Shown here one piece after another: positions 1-9,852 of a stretch of DNA of 64,000 nucleotides (position 1 is its first letter; each line of letters begins with the position of its first letter). A model generated the notes under the pieces. That model searched no databases, was not told where the DNA came from, and was given only the letters and a program-made list of their open reading frames with translations. This stretch comes from Lachnospiraceae bacterium (GTDB taxonomy: Bacteria > Bacillota > Clostridia > Lachnospirales > Lachnospiraceae): assembly GCA_024691875.1 (NCBI GenBank), contig JAILNG010000054.1:20061-84060 (forward strand), written 5' to 3'. The translations under genes and the position numbers were made by a program.

Positions 1-243
1 TCCATTATGCAAAGAATGTCAAGGGAACAATTCTGCTTGATCACATCAACAAGTTCATCCCTTTCAGCCACGCTCAAAGGTTTCCCTTCAAAGCCTATGG
101 CGATCTTCTCTTTGCCGAAAAGCTTTGAAGCATGTTTAAAATACTCTGCCGTTTCGGCTTTTATTTCTTCAAAGGATGCGCTCAATCCGATGTTTACGGA
201 AAGGCCGTATTTATTCCCCTTTAATGAAATTATACCGCTCATT
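1..243 (-). CDS. minC: Septum site-determining protein MinC, N-terminal part (runs off window start)
   Basis: Reverse strand from ATG at 243 reads MSGIISLKGNKYGLSVNIGLSASFEEIKAETAEYFKHASKLFGKEKIAIGFEG..., resembling the MinC N-terminal domain; preceded by an SD-like GGAGG; directly downstream of PBP2/mreBCD. Confidence 0.75.
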
Positions 244-253
244 TAACCTCCTG

Positions 254-3076
254 TCAGTCTCCGATGAATTCGATTTCTCCAAGATCGGTATCATCAACAA
301 TGTGATAATAATCCTTGTATATGTCACTGACAAGAATTGCGGCGTTTGTTCCTGAATAACCGTTTGTTATTACGGCAACAACACTTGTTTCCGGATCGCT
401 GCTCGGAGCGAAACTGACTGTAAGGGCGTGCGCCGCGTTGTTGTCCGAAACTTCCGCAGTACCTGTTTTGGCGGCAACTTTATAAGGAATCTTCGAAAAA
501 GCTTTCTTAAGTGTATTCGAAGAACTGATAACCATTTCCATTCCGTTATGTATAGCAGACCAGTCATTGTCGGAAAGTCCTTCGATCTGACGTGAGATCT
601 CGGGAACACTTGCATAAAGGCAATTTCCGTCTTTGTCGGTAATCTTTGAGATCATTGTGAGCTTGTAGACATTTCCGGAAGTGGCGATGGCGGTAGCATA
701 TCTCGAAAGCTGCGTAACCGTGAACTTGTGACCGTATCCGATGGAAGAACGAACAGCATCGGAATCGGAAAATGCAGGTTCCGCTTCGCTGATCTCCACA
801 CCGGAGTTTTCCGTAAGTCCGAACAGAGCACCCGTTTCATTAAGTAATGTAATACCCTGTGAATCCGAGTACTTTTCCAGGCCTTTTGTAGCAAGTCTGT
901 AACCAACTTCGTAGAAATAATAGTTACAGGAATTTCTTATTGCATAAGCCAGAGTCTGAGCTCCGTGACCTTTTGTGTACCAACAGCTGGGGCTGGGGTC
1001 TATCTTGGTAAAAATAACTTCATCCTGAATTTTTTCCGTGGACGTAAGCACTTCATTTAAAATGCCCGCAACAGCAACCAAAGGTTTAATGGTTGAACCG
1101 GTGGGGATTCTCATCTGCGTCGCACGGTTATACAGAGGATTGCTGGCATCGCCGAGAAGCTGAGAATAGTAATCCCAATCAATCTTATTTGCCAAAAGGT
1201 TATTGTCATAACTCGGGTAAGTGACCATGGCGATGACCTCTCCCGTCTTGCAATCCGTTTGTACCACAGCACCGTTATAAGGCTCTATGGCCAGCATAGC
1301 CGGAGTGATCTTAACCTTCTTGATCTTGTCTACGAAAAAGTCATAAGGCGCGATCTCGAAATTGATCAACTTTCTATAATCCTCTTCGTTATATTCTATC
1401 ACACTTTGGTCAAATAATAAAAGACAAATTTCTCTTCCTGTCAAATTATATGAAAAAATTAAATCATGGAAGATCATAAGGCTGAAGCTCTCACTGTCAA
1501 AAATCGCATCAAATGTCATTTCCATCAGTGTTTCATAGACTTCCTTCGTCGTATAATACTTACCTTCGATACCCAAAGCTTCCAGATCAACCCATTCTTT
1601 GTTGATACAATGCTCTATATATTCATAAAAGCTGATCTGATCGTAATCGTAAGCAACATAAACCGGATCGCTTGTATCTATCTTTGACGCCGTAATGAAC
1701 TTATGCTCCTTCATTTCAGAATAAAGATAGGCAAGATACTTCTGAACATTCTCGGACAAAGATGAAGAAAGCTGTGTGTTTCCGTATTTGGTGTAGACTC
1801 TTAATGCCTGCATCATGGATTCTCTGAATGATATATAAAGGGCATTGACCTGCTTCTCATTTAAAGACACATTATCTTCCGAAAGTTTGTCAATATTGAT
1901 CACATGATTTGCAAACAAAGCATAGTAACACTCATAGATAGGAATATTGATATCATCCGAGCTTTCTCCCTTTGTACCGTAATCAAGCGTTTTAACTATA
2001 TTTGATGCCAACACCGAAGCAATGTTCTTTTCAAGAAGATAGAAGTACTCTTTTTGAAGTTTGGCATCCAAAGAAAGATAAACATTCTGTCCGGGGACAG
2101 GTTCAGAGATCATCTCTGTGCCAATGATCCTTCCGGAGCGATTGAGAGTAACCTTTTCGACTCCCTTTACACCCGAAAGAATGTTTTCATATGCGGCTTC
2201 TATGCCTGTTTTACCGATGTAATCGGTAGATGTGTAGTTTTTTTCTTCGGAATCGCTGCTCAGCTTTTCCAGTTCTTCTTCGTTAATAAGTCCGGTGTAA
2301 CCGATTATGTGAGCAAAATACTTGCTGTAATGATAGATCCTCTTTGTCTGCTGTTCAACGGAAACGCCGGGAAGTTCTCCGGAAGCCTCCATCAAAGCTG
2401 CTATGGTTTCTGTGTCTATGTTTGTTGCGACAGTATATCTGGTGGAATTATCCGGTGTTGTAAAGTAGGCATATCTCACCGCGGCAATGTCAAGTCTTTC
2501 TCTCATGGTCAGATCATCCGAGATTCCGAACATGGCAGAGGTTTTGTCGCCGTGGCAAAGGAAATCAAAAACTTCTTCAGCAGTTGCATTTCTTTGATTC
2601 TCCGACAGATTATTGACGGATCTTAAACCGTAGGCGTTTTTCTTGAAACGCAGCTCCGCATTCCCCGAAACATTGAAGACCAGTTTTCCGTTTGGATCTT
2701 CTTCAATGCAGAAAGCAAATTCCGGAGCCACTCCGTGACTTCTTAAAATGTTGCAGAGTTTTAAGATCATTTCGTTTTTTTGAGCATTTCCGGAGAGATT
2801 CGCGGACTGTTCAAGAAAAACAGAATAGGAAAGCTCGTTTCCCGCAAGAAGTACTCCGTTCTTATCGTAGATCAGACCTCTCGTGGCAGGAATGTATCTG
2901 TATTTGACGGTGTAGTACTCTTCGCTTCCTTTTTTTGTGACGCCCTTAACGATCTGGAGATTATAAAGTCTGAAGATCAAAAGAACGGATAAAAATAAAA
3001 AAGCAAGAGAAACATAAAACAGTCTTGAAGTAAGAACATCCTTTATTCTGTTTAAAAAATTATCTTCATTCATCAA
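254..3076 (-). CDS. mrdA: Penicillin-binding protein 2 / cell elongation transpeptidase, 940 aa with a large insertion
   Basis: N-terminal TM, dimerisation domain, transpeptidase motifs (STIKP in PTGSTIKPLVAVAG, SCN in IRNSCNYYFYEVG, KTGTAE); follows mreBCD. Confidence 0.93.
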   Translation of the reverse strand: MMNEDNFLNRIKDVLTSRLFYVSLAFLFLSVLLIFRLYNLQIVKGVTKKGSEEYYTVKYRYIPATRGLIYDKNGVLLAGNELSYSVFLEQSANLSGNAQKNEMILKLCNILRSHGVAPEFAFCIEEDPNGKLVFNVSGNAELRFKKNAYGLRSVNNLSENQRNATAEEVFDFLCHGDKTSAMFGISDDLTMRERLDIAAVRYAYFTTPDNSTRYTVATNIDTETIAALMEASGELPGVSVEQQTKRIYHYSKYFAHIIGYTGLINEEELEKLSSDSEEKNYTSTDYIGKTGIEAAYENILSGVKGVEKVTLNRSGRIIGTEMISEPVPGQNVYLSLDAKLQKEYFYLLEKNIASVLASNIVKTLDYGTKGESSDDINIPIYECYYALFANHVINIDKLSEDNVSLNEKQVNALYISFRESMMQALRVYTKYGNTQLSSSLSENVQKYLAYLYSEMKEHKFITASKIDTSDPVYVAYDYDQISFYEYIEHCINKEWVDLEALGIEGKYYTTKEVYETLMEMTFDAIFDSESFSLMIFHDLIFSYNLTGREICLLLFDQSVIEYNEEDYRKLINFEIAPYDFFVDKIKKVKITPAMLAIEPYNGAVVQTDCKTGEVIAMVTYPSYDNNLLANKIDWDYYSQLLGDASNPLYNRATQMRIPTGSTIKPLVAVAGILNEVLTSTEKIQDEVIFTKIDPSPSCWYTKGHGAQTLAYAIRNSCNYYFYEVGYRLATKGLEKYSDSQGITLLNETGALFGLTENSGVEISEAEPAFSDSDAVRSSIGYGHKFTVTQLSRYATAIATSGNVYKLTMISKITDKDGNCLYASVPEISRQIEGLSDNDWSAIHNGMEMVISSSNTLKKAFSKIPYKVAAKTGTAEVSDNNAAHALTVSFAPSSDPETSVVAVITNGYSGTNAAILVSDIYKDYYHIVDDTDLGEIEFIGD

Positions 3077-3575
3077 GGATGCCTTCCGATCTTAAAAGCA
3101 GTTTGTTTACAAATAAGAACAAGGGGTAAAATAAAACTGCCACGATCAAAGTGTAAAGAGCTCTCGGAAAGATCGTATTTACGATGTAAGCCCCGAGGGA
3201 TGTTTTTCCCATAAGAAAAAAGCCCGTAATGTAATAACATATCGAGTAAAATAATTCCCCCGAAAAGATCATTACGGCAGGAAGCCAAATGTTACGAGGT
3301 TCAAATACACGATTGGAATAGCCCGCCAAAAAACCTGTGAACATGTAGATCAAGGCACAGACGCCGATGGTTTCGGCAAACAGCAGGTCCAGAAGAAGGC
3401 CCGAAAAGAATCCTGTTACGATAGCCTGCTTCTGCCCTTTTGTGTATGCAATGGCAATGATCAGGATCAAAATGCAATCGGGAACCACGCCGGACACCCT
3501 GAAGTAGGAAAACACAGATGTCTGTAACAAATAACACAATATGATCTCTGCAAAATAGACGATATATCGGATCAT
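3066..3575 (-). CDS. mreD: Rod shape-determining protein MreD
   Basis: Small multi-TM protein located between mreC and PBP2. Confidence 0.9.
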   Translation of the reverse strand: MIRYIVYFAEIILCYLLQTSVFSYFRVSGVVPDCILILIIAIAYTKGQKQAIVTGFFSGLLLDLLFAETIGVCALIYMFTGFLAGYSNRVFEPRNIWLPAVMIFSGELFYSICYYITGFFLMGKTSLGAYIVNTIFPRALYTLIVAVLFYPLFLFVNKLLLRSEGILDE

Positions 3576-4471
3576 AAATCTTCTTTTTCCTTTAACACAG
3601 TGATTATAAGGACTTCGTCCAGCTTTTGAAAATCCACCGCCGGAACGAGAACCGCTTCTTTGGTCATGTTACTTGAATCCAGTTTTATATCTTTGATGTA
3701 TCCGATAAGAATTCCGGAAAGATAGCGATCGCTGATGTGCGAAGTGACAACCTCTTCATTTTCGATGACTTTTGATTCTTTGGGAAGCATGGAGATTTCA
3801 ATGGTTCCGTTTTTCCTTAAAGAACTCATGTCTCCGCTGACCATACAGGTGTCTCCCGAAGAAGAGATCATTGCTGATACATTGGAATTGTCGTCGATGA
3901 TCGATTTCACGACAGCTGTATTCTTACGGACATCCGTAACGATGCCGACAAGGCCGTTACCTGCAATAACGTTCATATCCTTTTGGATCCCGTCTTCACT
4001 GCCCTTGTCAATGGTAAAAATGTCATACCACCCGTTACTTTCACGGGCAATGATCCTGGCAGCAACCTTCGGAAAATCCGAGTACTTGCTGTCAAGTTCA
4101 TAAAGCTTTCTGAGAGCGTCAAGTTCGTACTTGTCCTGACTTGCAAGTCTCGCTTTTGATGTCGTTTCTTCAAGCAGAGCTTTAAGTTCGGCATTTTCAG
4201 CTTTCAGTTCCTCATAGCTCTCATGTCTCTTGATCCTTGAAGCGATTCCTGTTCCCACATGATTAATGCCTTCCTGCATCGGACTCACGACAGCGTCCAC
4301 CACATTTTTAACCGGCTTTACTATGTTGGGAAATCTGTAGGATACAAACATGATAACAAAGCATATAAAGCTCAAAATGAAAAGGATATGCTTCGGAAGC
4401 AATGCTATTCTGTTCTCACCGGAGTTGTGTCTGCGTCTTGCAGCCAACCTCTTTCTTCTTCCGTTGTCCAT
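3572..4471 (-). CDS. mreC: Rod shape-determining protein MreC
   Basis: TM plus coiled coil plus beta domain (VAARIIARESNGWYDIFTIDKGSEDGIQKDMNVIAGNGLVGIV). Confidence 0.95.
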   Translation of the reverse strand: MDNGRRKRLAARRRHNSGENRIALLPKHILFILSFICFVIMFVSYRFPNIVKPVKNVVDAVVSPMQEGINHVGTGIASRIKRHESYEELKAENAELKALLEETTSKARLASQDKYELDALRKLYELDSKYSDFPKVAARIIARESNGWYDIFTIDKGSEDGIQKDMNVIAGNGLVGIVTDVRKNTAVVKSIIDDNSNVSAMISSSGDTCMVSGDMSSLRKNGTIEISMLPKESKVIENEEVVTSHISDRYLSGILIGYIKDIKLDSSNMTKEAVLVPAVDFQKLDEVLIITVLKEKEDL

Positions 4472-4481
4472 TCGTTTTCAA

Positions 4482-5507
4482 TCAACCTATATGAGCAATC
4501 TGATTTGCCGCAAAAGCAATGCTGCTGTAACGTCCGCCCTCTTCGATAATGATTCCGAGGCCGTTAACCACATTATCCGAAGGATCATCGCAGATATGGA
4601 TGTCCAGCTCGGTTTCCTGATGGAAAAGCTTGTCCAGCTTTCTGATCTTCGCTGAGCCACCGGAAATAAATACTCCCGAGTCAATAATGTCAGCCGACAG
4701 TTCGGGGGAAACCTTTTCAAGCAAAGACTTAACATTGTCCACAAGTGAATGCAAGCTTTCTGTGATGGTCTCCGTTACAAATTCCGAATCGATCTCCATA
4801 TCGATAGGAAGTCCCGAAATTACATCCTTACCAAAGATCTTCGCTGTGAGATGCTCGGGCTCCATCGCAAATGCAAGCTCTTTCTTTAAGAACTCAGCGG
4901 TTGCATTACCGATGATGAGATTGTATTTTTTTCTTACGTTATTGATGATAGCTTCATCAAAGTTGTTTCCGCCGACAGGAACGAGTTTACTTGAAACTAT
5001 CCCTCCGATGGACATAATGGAGATCTCGGTGGTGTTGGCTCCGATGTCAACAACCATTGCTCCGCTGGCGTTCATGATCTCTATGCCTGTTCCGATGGCG
5101 CAAGCGACAGGCTTCTGAACAATCCTTACTTTCTTGGGCTTTGCAATACAATTGGAAGCCAGATCGAAGTATGCTCTCTGTTCAACTTCCGTAATATCTG
5201 TGGGAGTTGCTACGATGATCTCCGATCCCGTGATCTTTCCGTACTTTTTCTCGATCTTTGCAAAAGCTTCGTTAAGTAACAAAAGCATATTCTTAATGTC
5301 CGCAATTACTCCGTTCTTTACGGGGTAAGTGATTGTATAATTATCGGGAGCCTTGCCAAGCATATTGAATGCTTCGTTTCCGATGGCTACAGGCTGGCCG
5401 TTAAAGATCGCGATCAGATTTTTTTCGTCAAAGATAACGCCTTCGTTTTTCTTATAGATCTTAATGGAGCTGGTCCCGAAGTCGATACCGAATACTCTTG
5501 ATGCCAT
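4482..5507 (-). CDS. mreB: Rod shape-determining protein MreB/Mbl (actin-like)
   Basis: MASRVFGIDFGTSSIKIY, VVDIGANTTEISIMSIGGIV; upstream of mreCD. Confidence 0.95.
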   Translation of the reverse strand: MASRVFGIDFGTSSIKIYKKNEGVIFDEKNLIAIFNGQPVAIGNEAFNMLGKAPDNYTITYPVKNGVIADIKNMLLLLNEAFAKIEKKYGKITGSEIIVATPTDITEVEQRAYFDLASNCIAKPKKVRIVQKPVACAIGTGIEIMNASGAMVVDIGANTTEISIMSIGGIVSSKLVPVGGNNFDEAIINNVRKKYNLIIGNATAEFLKKELAFAMEPEHLTAKIFGKDVISGLPIDMEIDSEFVTETITESLHSLVDNVKSLLEKVSPELSADIIDSGVFISGGSAKIRKLDKLFHQETELDIHICDDPSDNVVNGLGIIIEEGGRYSSIAFAANQIAHIG

Positions 5508-5532
5508 TTTAAAATGTCCTCCTTGATATCAT

Positions 5533-5583
5533 GTGTAACATAAACGTTACACGGATTGTATCATTTTACCCCATTATTTTCAA
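5533..5583 (-). promoter_or_regulatory. Predicted sigma-A promoter plus inverted-repeat operator upstream of mreB
   Basis: Minus strand TTGAAA (5583-5578) - 17 nt - TACAAT (5560-5555), then perfect inverted repeat GTGTAAC-N6-GTTACAC (5552-5533). Confidence 0.6.
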
Positions 5584-5644
5584 CCTTTCTGAGGTTTTAA
5601 ACTGAGGCACTTTTGTGTCATTATTTATGTCATTTTACAAGAAT

Positions 5645-6922
5645 TTACAAATTGATCAGTCCCGCATTGACCATTTCCTGAAAAGACTTCATTATGCCCA
5701 GTTTTGCATGATACCAGGTAAGTCCGCCCTGAAAATAAACAGCATAAGGCGGATACAGAGGCCCGTCAGCCGATAATTCGATAGATGAACCCTGAATGAA
5801 TGCACCCGCAGCCATGATAACATCCGAATGATAACCGGGCATGGGCCAAGGTTCCGGAGTAACATAGCTGTCAACAGGAGCGGCAGACTGTATGCCTTTG
5901 CAAAAAGCAATAAGTCCTTCGGGTGATCCCAGCTTAACGGCCTGAATGATGTCGTAACGCTCTTCCGTTGCATCGGGCACGCATTCAAAGCCATTTTTTT
6001 CATAAAGATTTGCCGCAAAGATCGCTCCCTTTAATGCACCCGCAGTAACAACGGGAGCAAGGAAAAGTCCCTGGAAGAAAGATCTGTTGAGGCCCAGAGT
6101 TGCTCCTACTTCTTTTCCGAGGCCGGGGGCTGTAAGACGAAAAGCACAGTTTTCAATAAGATCTGCTCTTCCTACAATGTAACCTCCGATGGGAGCAAGT
6201 CCTCCGCCCGGGTTCTTGATCAAAGATCCGACGCAAAGATCCGCTCCAACGTCTGTAGGTTCGATGGTTTCGACAAATTCGCCGTAGCAATTGTCTACCA
6301 TGCAGATAACCTCGGGCTTAACAGACTTTATGAAAGAAACCAGTTCTCCGATCCTCTCAACGGAAAGCGTTTTTCTGGGTTCATATCCTTTTGAACGCTG
6401 TATTGTAACCAGCTTCGTTTTTTCGTTAATGGCATTTTTGATGCCTTCAAGATCAAAATCACCGTTGGAAAGAAGATCTACCTGAGAATAAGTAACTCCG
6501 TACTCTGCCAAACTGCCCTTCTGCGGTCTGATGCCGATAACGCCTTCCAACGTGTCGTATGGTTTACCGACAGGGGAAAGGATCTCGTCTCCGGGACGAA
6601 CATTTGCGGAAAGCGCAATGGTTAGAGCGTGTGTGCCGCAGGTAAGCGTAGGACGTACAAGAGCATCTTCAGCATGGAAAATATCGGCATAAACCTTCTC
6701 GAGTGTCTCTCTCCCGGCATCGTCGTATCCGTATCCGGTTGAACTTTCAAAATGCTCGGCAGCTACTCTGTTTTTCTGCATGGCATTAATTACTTTTAAC
6801 TGGTTGATCTCTGCGATCTCATCGATCTTCTCAAATCTTTCTTTTAAACCGACAAGAACTTCATCCGCAAAGTTCAATACTTTCTTTGAAATTCCCAATT
6901 CTTCGTAAATCTTATCTTTCAT
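5645..6922 (-). CDS. Methionine gamma-lyase family protein (aluminium-resistance-like, PLP-dependent)
   Basis: 425 aa; ALVRPTLTCGTHALTIALSANVRPGDEILSPVGKPYDTLEGVIG, GSLIKNPGGGLAPIGGYIVG. Confidence 0.88.
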   Translation of the reverse strand: MKDKIYEELGISKKVLNFADEVLVGLKERFEKIDEIAEINQLKVINAMQKNRVAAEHFESSTGYGYDDAGRETLEKVYADIFHAEDALVRPTLTCGTHALTIALSANVRPGDEILSPVGKPYDTLEGVIGIRPQKGSLAEYGVTYSQVDLLSNGDFDLEGIKNAINEKTKLVTIQRSKGYEPRKTLSVERIGELVSFIKSVKPEVICMVDNCYGEFVETIEPTDVGADLCVGSLIKNPGGGLAPIGGYIVGRADLIENCAFRLTAPGLGKEVGATLGLNRSFFQGLFLAPVVTAGALKGAIFAANLYEKNGFECVPDATEERYDIIQAVKLGSPEGLIAFCKGIQSAAPVDSYVTPEPWPMPGYHSDVIMAAGAFIQGSSIELSADGPLYPPYAVYFQGGLTWYHAKLGIMKSFQEMVNAGLINL

Positions 6923-6940
6923 TCTGTGACTCCAATCGTC

Positions 6941-7861
6941 TTAAATCAGACTAATCATCTTTCTTAAAATTTCTTCGTCCGACATAACGCTCTTGTCGAA
7001 CCATACAACATCCGGCTCTCTTTTAAGCCAGGTTATCTGTCTTTTTGCAAAATGCCGCGTATCTCTTTTGAGGATATAGACCGCCTCATCAAAAGTGATC
7101 TCATTCGCAAGGAAAGCAGCGATCTCTTTGTATCCCAGTCCCTGCATGGAGACATTGGATCTCTCCACTCCTGATTCGAGCAATCTCTTTACCTCATCCA
7201 CCAGTCCCTGTTCAAGCATCAGATCTATTCTTTTTTCAATCCTGTCATAGATAATGCTTCTTTCATAGGTCAATGCAAAATAGTGATGATCGTAGGGAGA
7301 AGTTTTGGACCGCTGCTCTTTATTATGGTCCGAAATTTTACCTTTGCTCTTTTCGTAAAACTCCAAAGCACGTATCACTCTTTTTACATTATTCGGATGG
7401 ATGCTTTCCGCAGCCTCGGGATCAACTTCCTTTAATCTGCTGTGTAAAGCTTCGGAACCTTTTTCTTTGGCTTCCTCTTCCAAAGAATGTCTGAAACTCA
7501 TGTCATTATCGTTTTCCGTAAAATCAATGTCATAAAGCAGAGCTTGAATGTAAAAGCCCGTTCCTCCGACAACAACAGGGATCCTGTCTTTACTTTGAAT
7601 CTCTTTGACGGCTTCTTTTGCTCTTTTGGCAAACTCCACCACATTAAAATCTTCGTGAGGATCCAAAATGTCGATCAAATGATGAGGAATCCCCTGCATT
7701 TCATCTTTTGTGATCTTTGCCGTACCGATGTCCATACCTTTGTAAACCTGCATGGAATCCGCAGATATGATCTCTCCGTTTATTCTTTTTGCAAGATCGA
7801 TGGAAATTTTTGTTTTTCCGACTGCAGTGGGACCTGCAATGATCACTAATTTATTATTCAT
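6941..7861 (-). CDS. miaA: tRNA dimethylallyltransferase MiaA
   Basis: MNNKLVIIAGPTAVGKTKISIDLAKR...GEIISADSMQVYKGMDIGTAK; likely start ATG at 7861 (1-nt TAATG overlap with mutL stop). Confidence 0.95.
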   Translation of the reverse strand: MNNKLVIIAGPTAVGKTKISIDLAKRINGEIISADSMQVYKGMDIGTAKITKDEMQGIPHHLIDILDPHEDFNVVEFAKRAKEAVKEIQSKDRIPVVVGGTGFYIQALLYDIDFTENDNDMSFRHSLEEEAKEKGSEALHSRLKEVDPEAAESIHPNNVKRVIRALEFYEKSKGKISDHNKEQRSKTSPYDHHYFALTYERSIIYDRIEKRIDLMLEQGLVDEVKRLLESGVERSNVSMQGLGYKEIAAFLANEITFDEAVYILKRDTRHFAKRQITWLKREPDVVWFDKSVMSDEEILRKMISLI

Positions 7862-9852
7862 TAAAGCACTCTCTTGAATTTCTTTTCCATTTCTCCTTTG
7901 GTCATGGAGATGGTTGTTGGTCTGCCGTGAGGGCAATGATAAGGGTCTTCGAGTTCAAACATATCCCTGATCAACTGATCCGCTTCTTCAAAAGAAATGT
8001 AATTGTTTCCTTTGATCGCTGCTTTGCAGGAAATGGTTGCGACTCTGTCCAGCATGGTTTCCGGACTTCCTGCATCTCTTCCGCTCAGCAGATCATCCAG
8101 GATCTCCTTAAAAAGCACTTCATAATCAATGTCCACCAATTCTGCGGGAACTCCGGTAACTTTAAATTCTCTGGGTCCGAACTCTTCCAGTCTGAAGCCC
8201 AGCTTTTCAAAAACGGCCAGATTCTTCGAAAGGCACTCTGCTTCACGCATGGAAAGAGAAATAATGGCAGGCGGAAGAATGCCTTGAGACAGGAATTCTT
8301 CCTTTGCTCTGATCTTTTTCATTGTCTTTTCAAAGAGCACCTTTTCATGAGCCGCATGTTGATCGATCATGAACATGGTATCATTCATTTCTATTATCCA
8401 ATAAGTCTTAAAAACCTGTCCGACAAGGCGGAATTCGGTTTTCTTATCCTTGTAAAGGTCGAGCGGCAGCTCTGTCTGTTCCACATCCTTGATCGTTTCT
8501 TCAAAGATCTGAGGTCTCGTCTCAGGAAGAACGGCTGTCTCCCTTGCATATGCCACGAGGACTGCCTCATCTGTGGTTATACTGCCGTTAATTGTTTCCG
8601 CGGATATATTAACTGTGGATACGGCTTTTTCTTTATTCAAACTGTCGGAATACTCTTTTACGATCTCGGGCTTTTTGATCTCAACACCTTTTTCTTCTAC
8701 CGTGTTCAAAGGTCCTGCGGCAGAAACCGGAATAACTTCCTTGGGCGGCTTGTTCTCAAAAGGCTCCGGGATATGCACCGAATTAAGGGCTTCCTTTTTC
8801 GCCTTCTTTTCGGCTTCAACATCCTTTTCGTCCTTTAAGATGTTACTTACGATCATGTTTTTTCCGGTCAACGCATCTCTTACTGCTTTGTAAACAAGCT
8901 TATAGATGGCGTCGTTGTCGGAAAATCTGAGCTCAAGTTTTGAAGGATGAACATTAACATCCACAAAATCAGTGGGTGTATCGATGTAAATTGCCGCCAC
9001 AGGATAGCTGTGCCCCATCATGTAGCCTTTATAGGCATCTTCAAGGGCATTGGCGATGACCTTGGACTTGATAAACCTTCCGTTAACGAAAAATGCTTCC
9101 AGTTCACGGTTACCCCTTGAAATGTATGGCTTAGCAGCCACACCGCTTACCCTAATGCCAAGATCTTCGTTTTCTTCAGAGATGTTTACAAGCGACTTGG
9201 CAATGTCGAGACCGTAAAGTTCCAAAAAATCGTCCTGGATCTTTCCTTTACCGGTTGTATGAAGAATGATCCTTCCGTTACCTATCAGTTTAAAGGAAAT
9301 GTCTGTGTGACTTAAGGCGAGCTTTTCAACCGTTTCACAGATGTAGCCCGCTTCCGTGGATGCTGATTTAAGAAATTTTCTTCTTACGGGAGTGTTAAAG
9401 AATATGTCTTTAACAAGGAACGTAGTTCCGTCGGGACATCCCACTTCCTCAAGCCCCTTTTCTTCTCCGCCTTCGATCAGGTATCTGGTTCCCGTAAAAG
9501 CATCTGCGGTTTTGGTGAGCACTTCAACTTTCGCGATACTTGCGATACTTGAAAGTGCTTCGCCTCTGAATCCCAGGCTTGTGAGTTTCATCAGATCCGA
9601 GGCGTTCCTTATCTTACTGGTAGCATGTCTCAAAAATGCCGTTCGGACCTCGGAAGCATTAATGCCGCTTCCGTTATCCGTGATCCTGATGAGTGAAAGT
9701 CCACCCTCTTTAATCTCGATCGTTACGGCGGTAGCTCCGGCATCCAAAGCATTCTCCGTCAATTCCTTCACTACGGAAGCAGGTCTTTCGATCACCTCTC
9801 CCGCTGCGATCTGGTCAATGGTAATTTTGTCAAGTACTGTAATCATCTGCAT
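7861..9852 (-). CDS. mutL: DNA mismatch repair protein MutL
   Basis: GHKL ATPase motifs (AAGEVIERPASVVKELTENALDAGA, GFRGEALSSI); C-terminal CHPHGRPT-type motif (CPHGRPTTISMT). Confidence 0.96.
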   Translation of the reverse strand: MQMITVLDKITIDQIAAGEVIERPASVVKELTENALDAGATAVTIEIKEGGLSLIRITDNGSGINASEVRTAFLRHATSKIRNASDLMKLTSLGFRGEALSSIASIAKVEVLTKTADAFTGTRYLIEGGEEKGLEEVGCPDGTTFLVKDIFFNTPVRRKFLKSASTEAGYICETVEKLALSHTDISFKLIGNGRIILHTTGKGKIQDDFLELYGLDIAKSLVNISEENEDLGIRVSGVAAKPYISRGNRELEAFFVNGRFIKSKVIANALEDAYKGYMMGHSYPVAAIYIDTPTDFVDVNVHPSKLELRFSDNDAIYKLVYKAVRDALTGKNMIVSNILKDEKDVEAEKKAKKEALNSVHIPEPFENKPPKEVIPVSAAGPLNTVEEKGVEIKKPEIVKEYSDSLNKEKAVSTVNISAETINGSITTDEAVLVAYARETAVLPETRPQIFEETIKDVEQTELPLDLYKDKKTEFRLVGQVFKTYWIIEMNDTMFMIDQHAAHEKVLFEKTMKKIRAKEEFLSQGILPPAIISLSMREAECLSKNLAVFEKLGFRLEEFGPREFKVTGVPAELVDIDYEVLFKEILDDLLSGRDAGSPETMLDRVATISCKAAIKGNNYISFEEADQLIRDMFELEDPYHCPHGRPTTISMTKGEMEKKFKRVL

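Noticed and set aside
2054-2626. 190-aa plus-strand ORF antisense to PBP2
   Set aside because: Antisense to a strongly supported gene; composition is that of reverse-complemented coding sequence.
7927-8838. 303-aa plus-strand ORF antisense to mutL
   Set aside because: Fully contained antisense to a well-supported mutL; Cys/Phe-rich translation with no recognisable domain; typical spurious antisense ORF.
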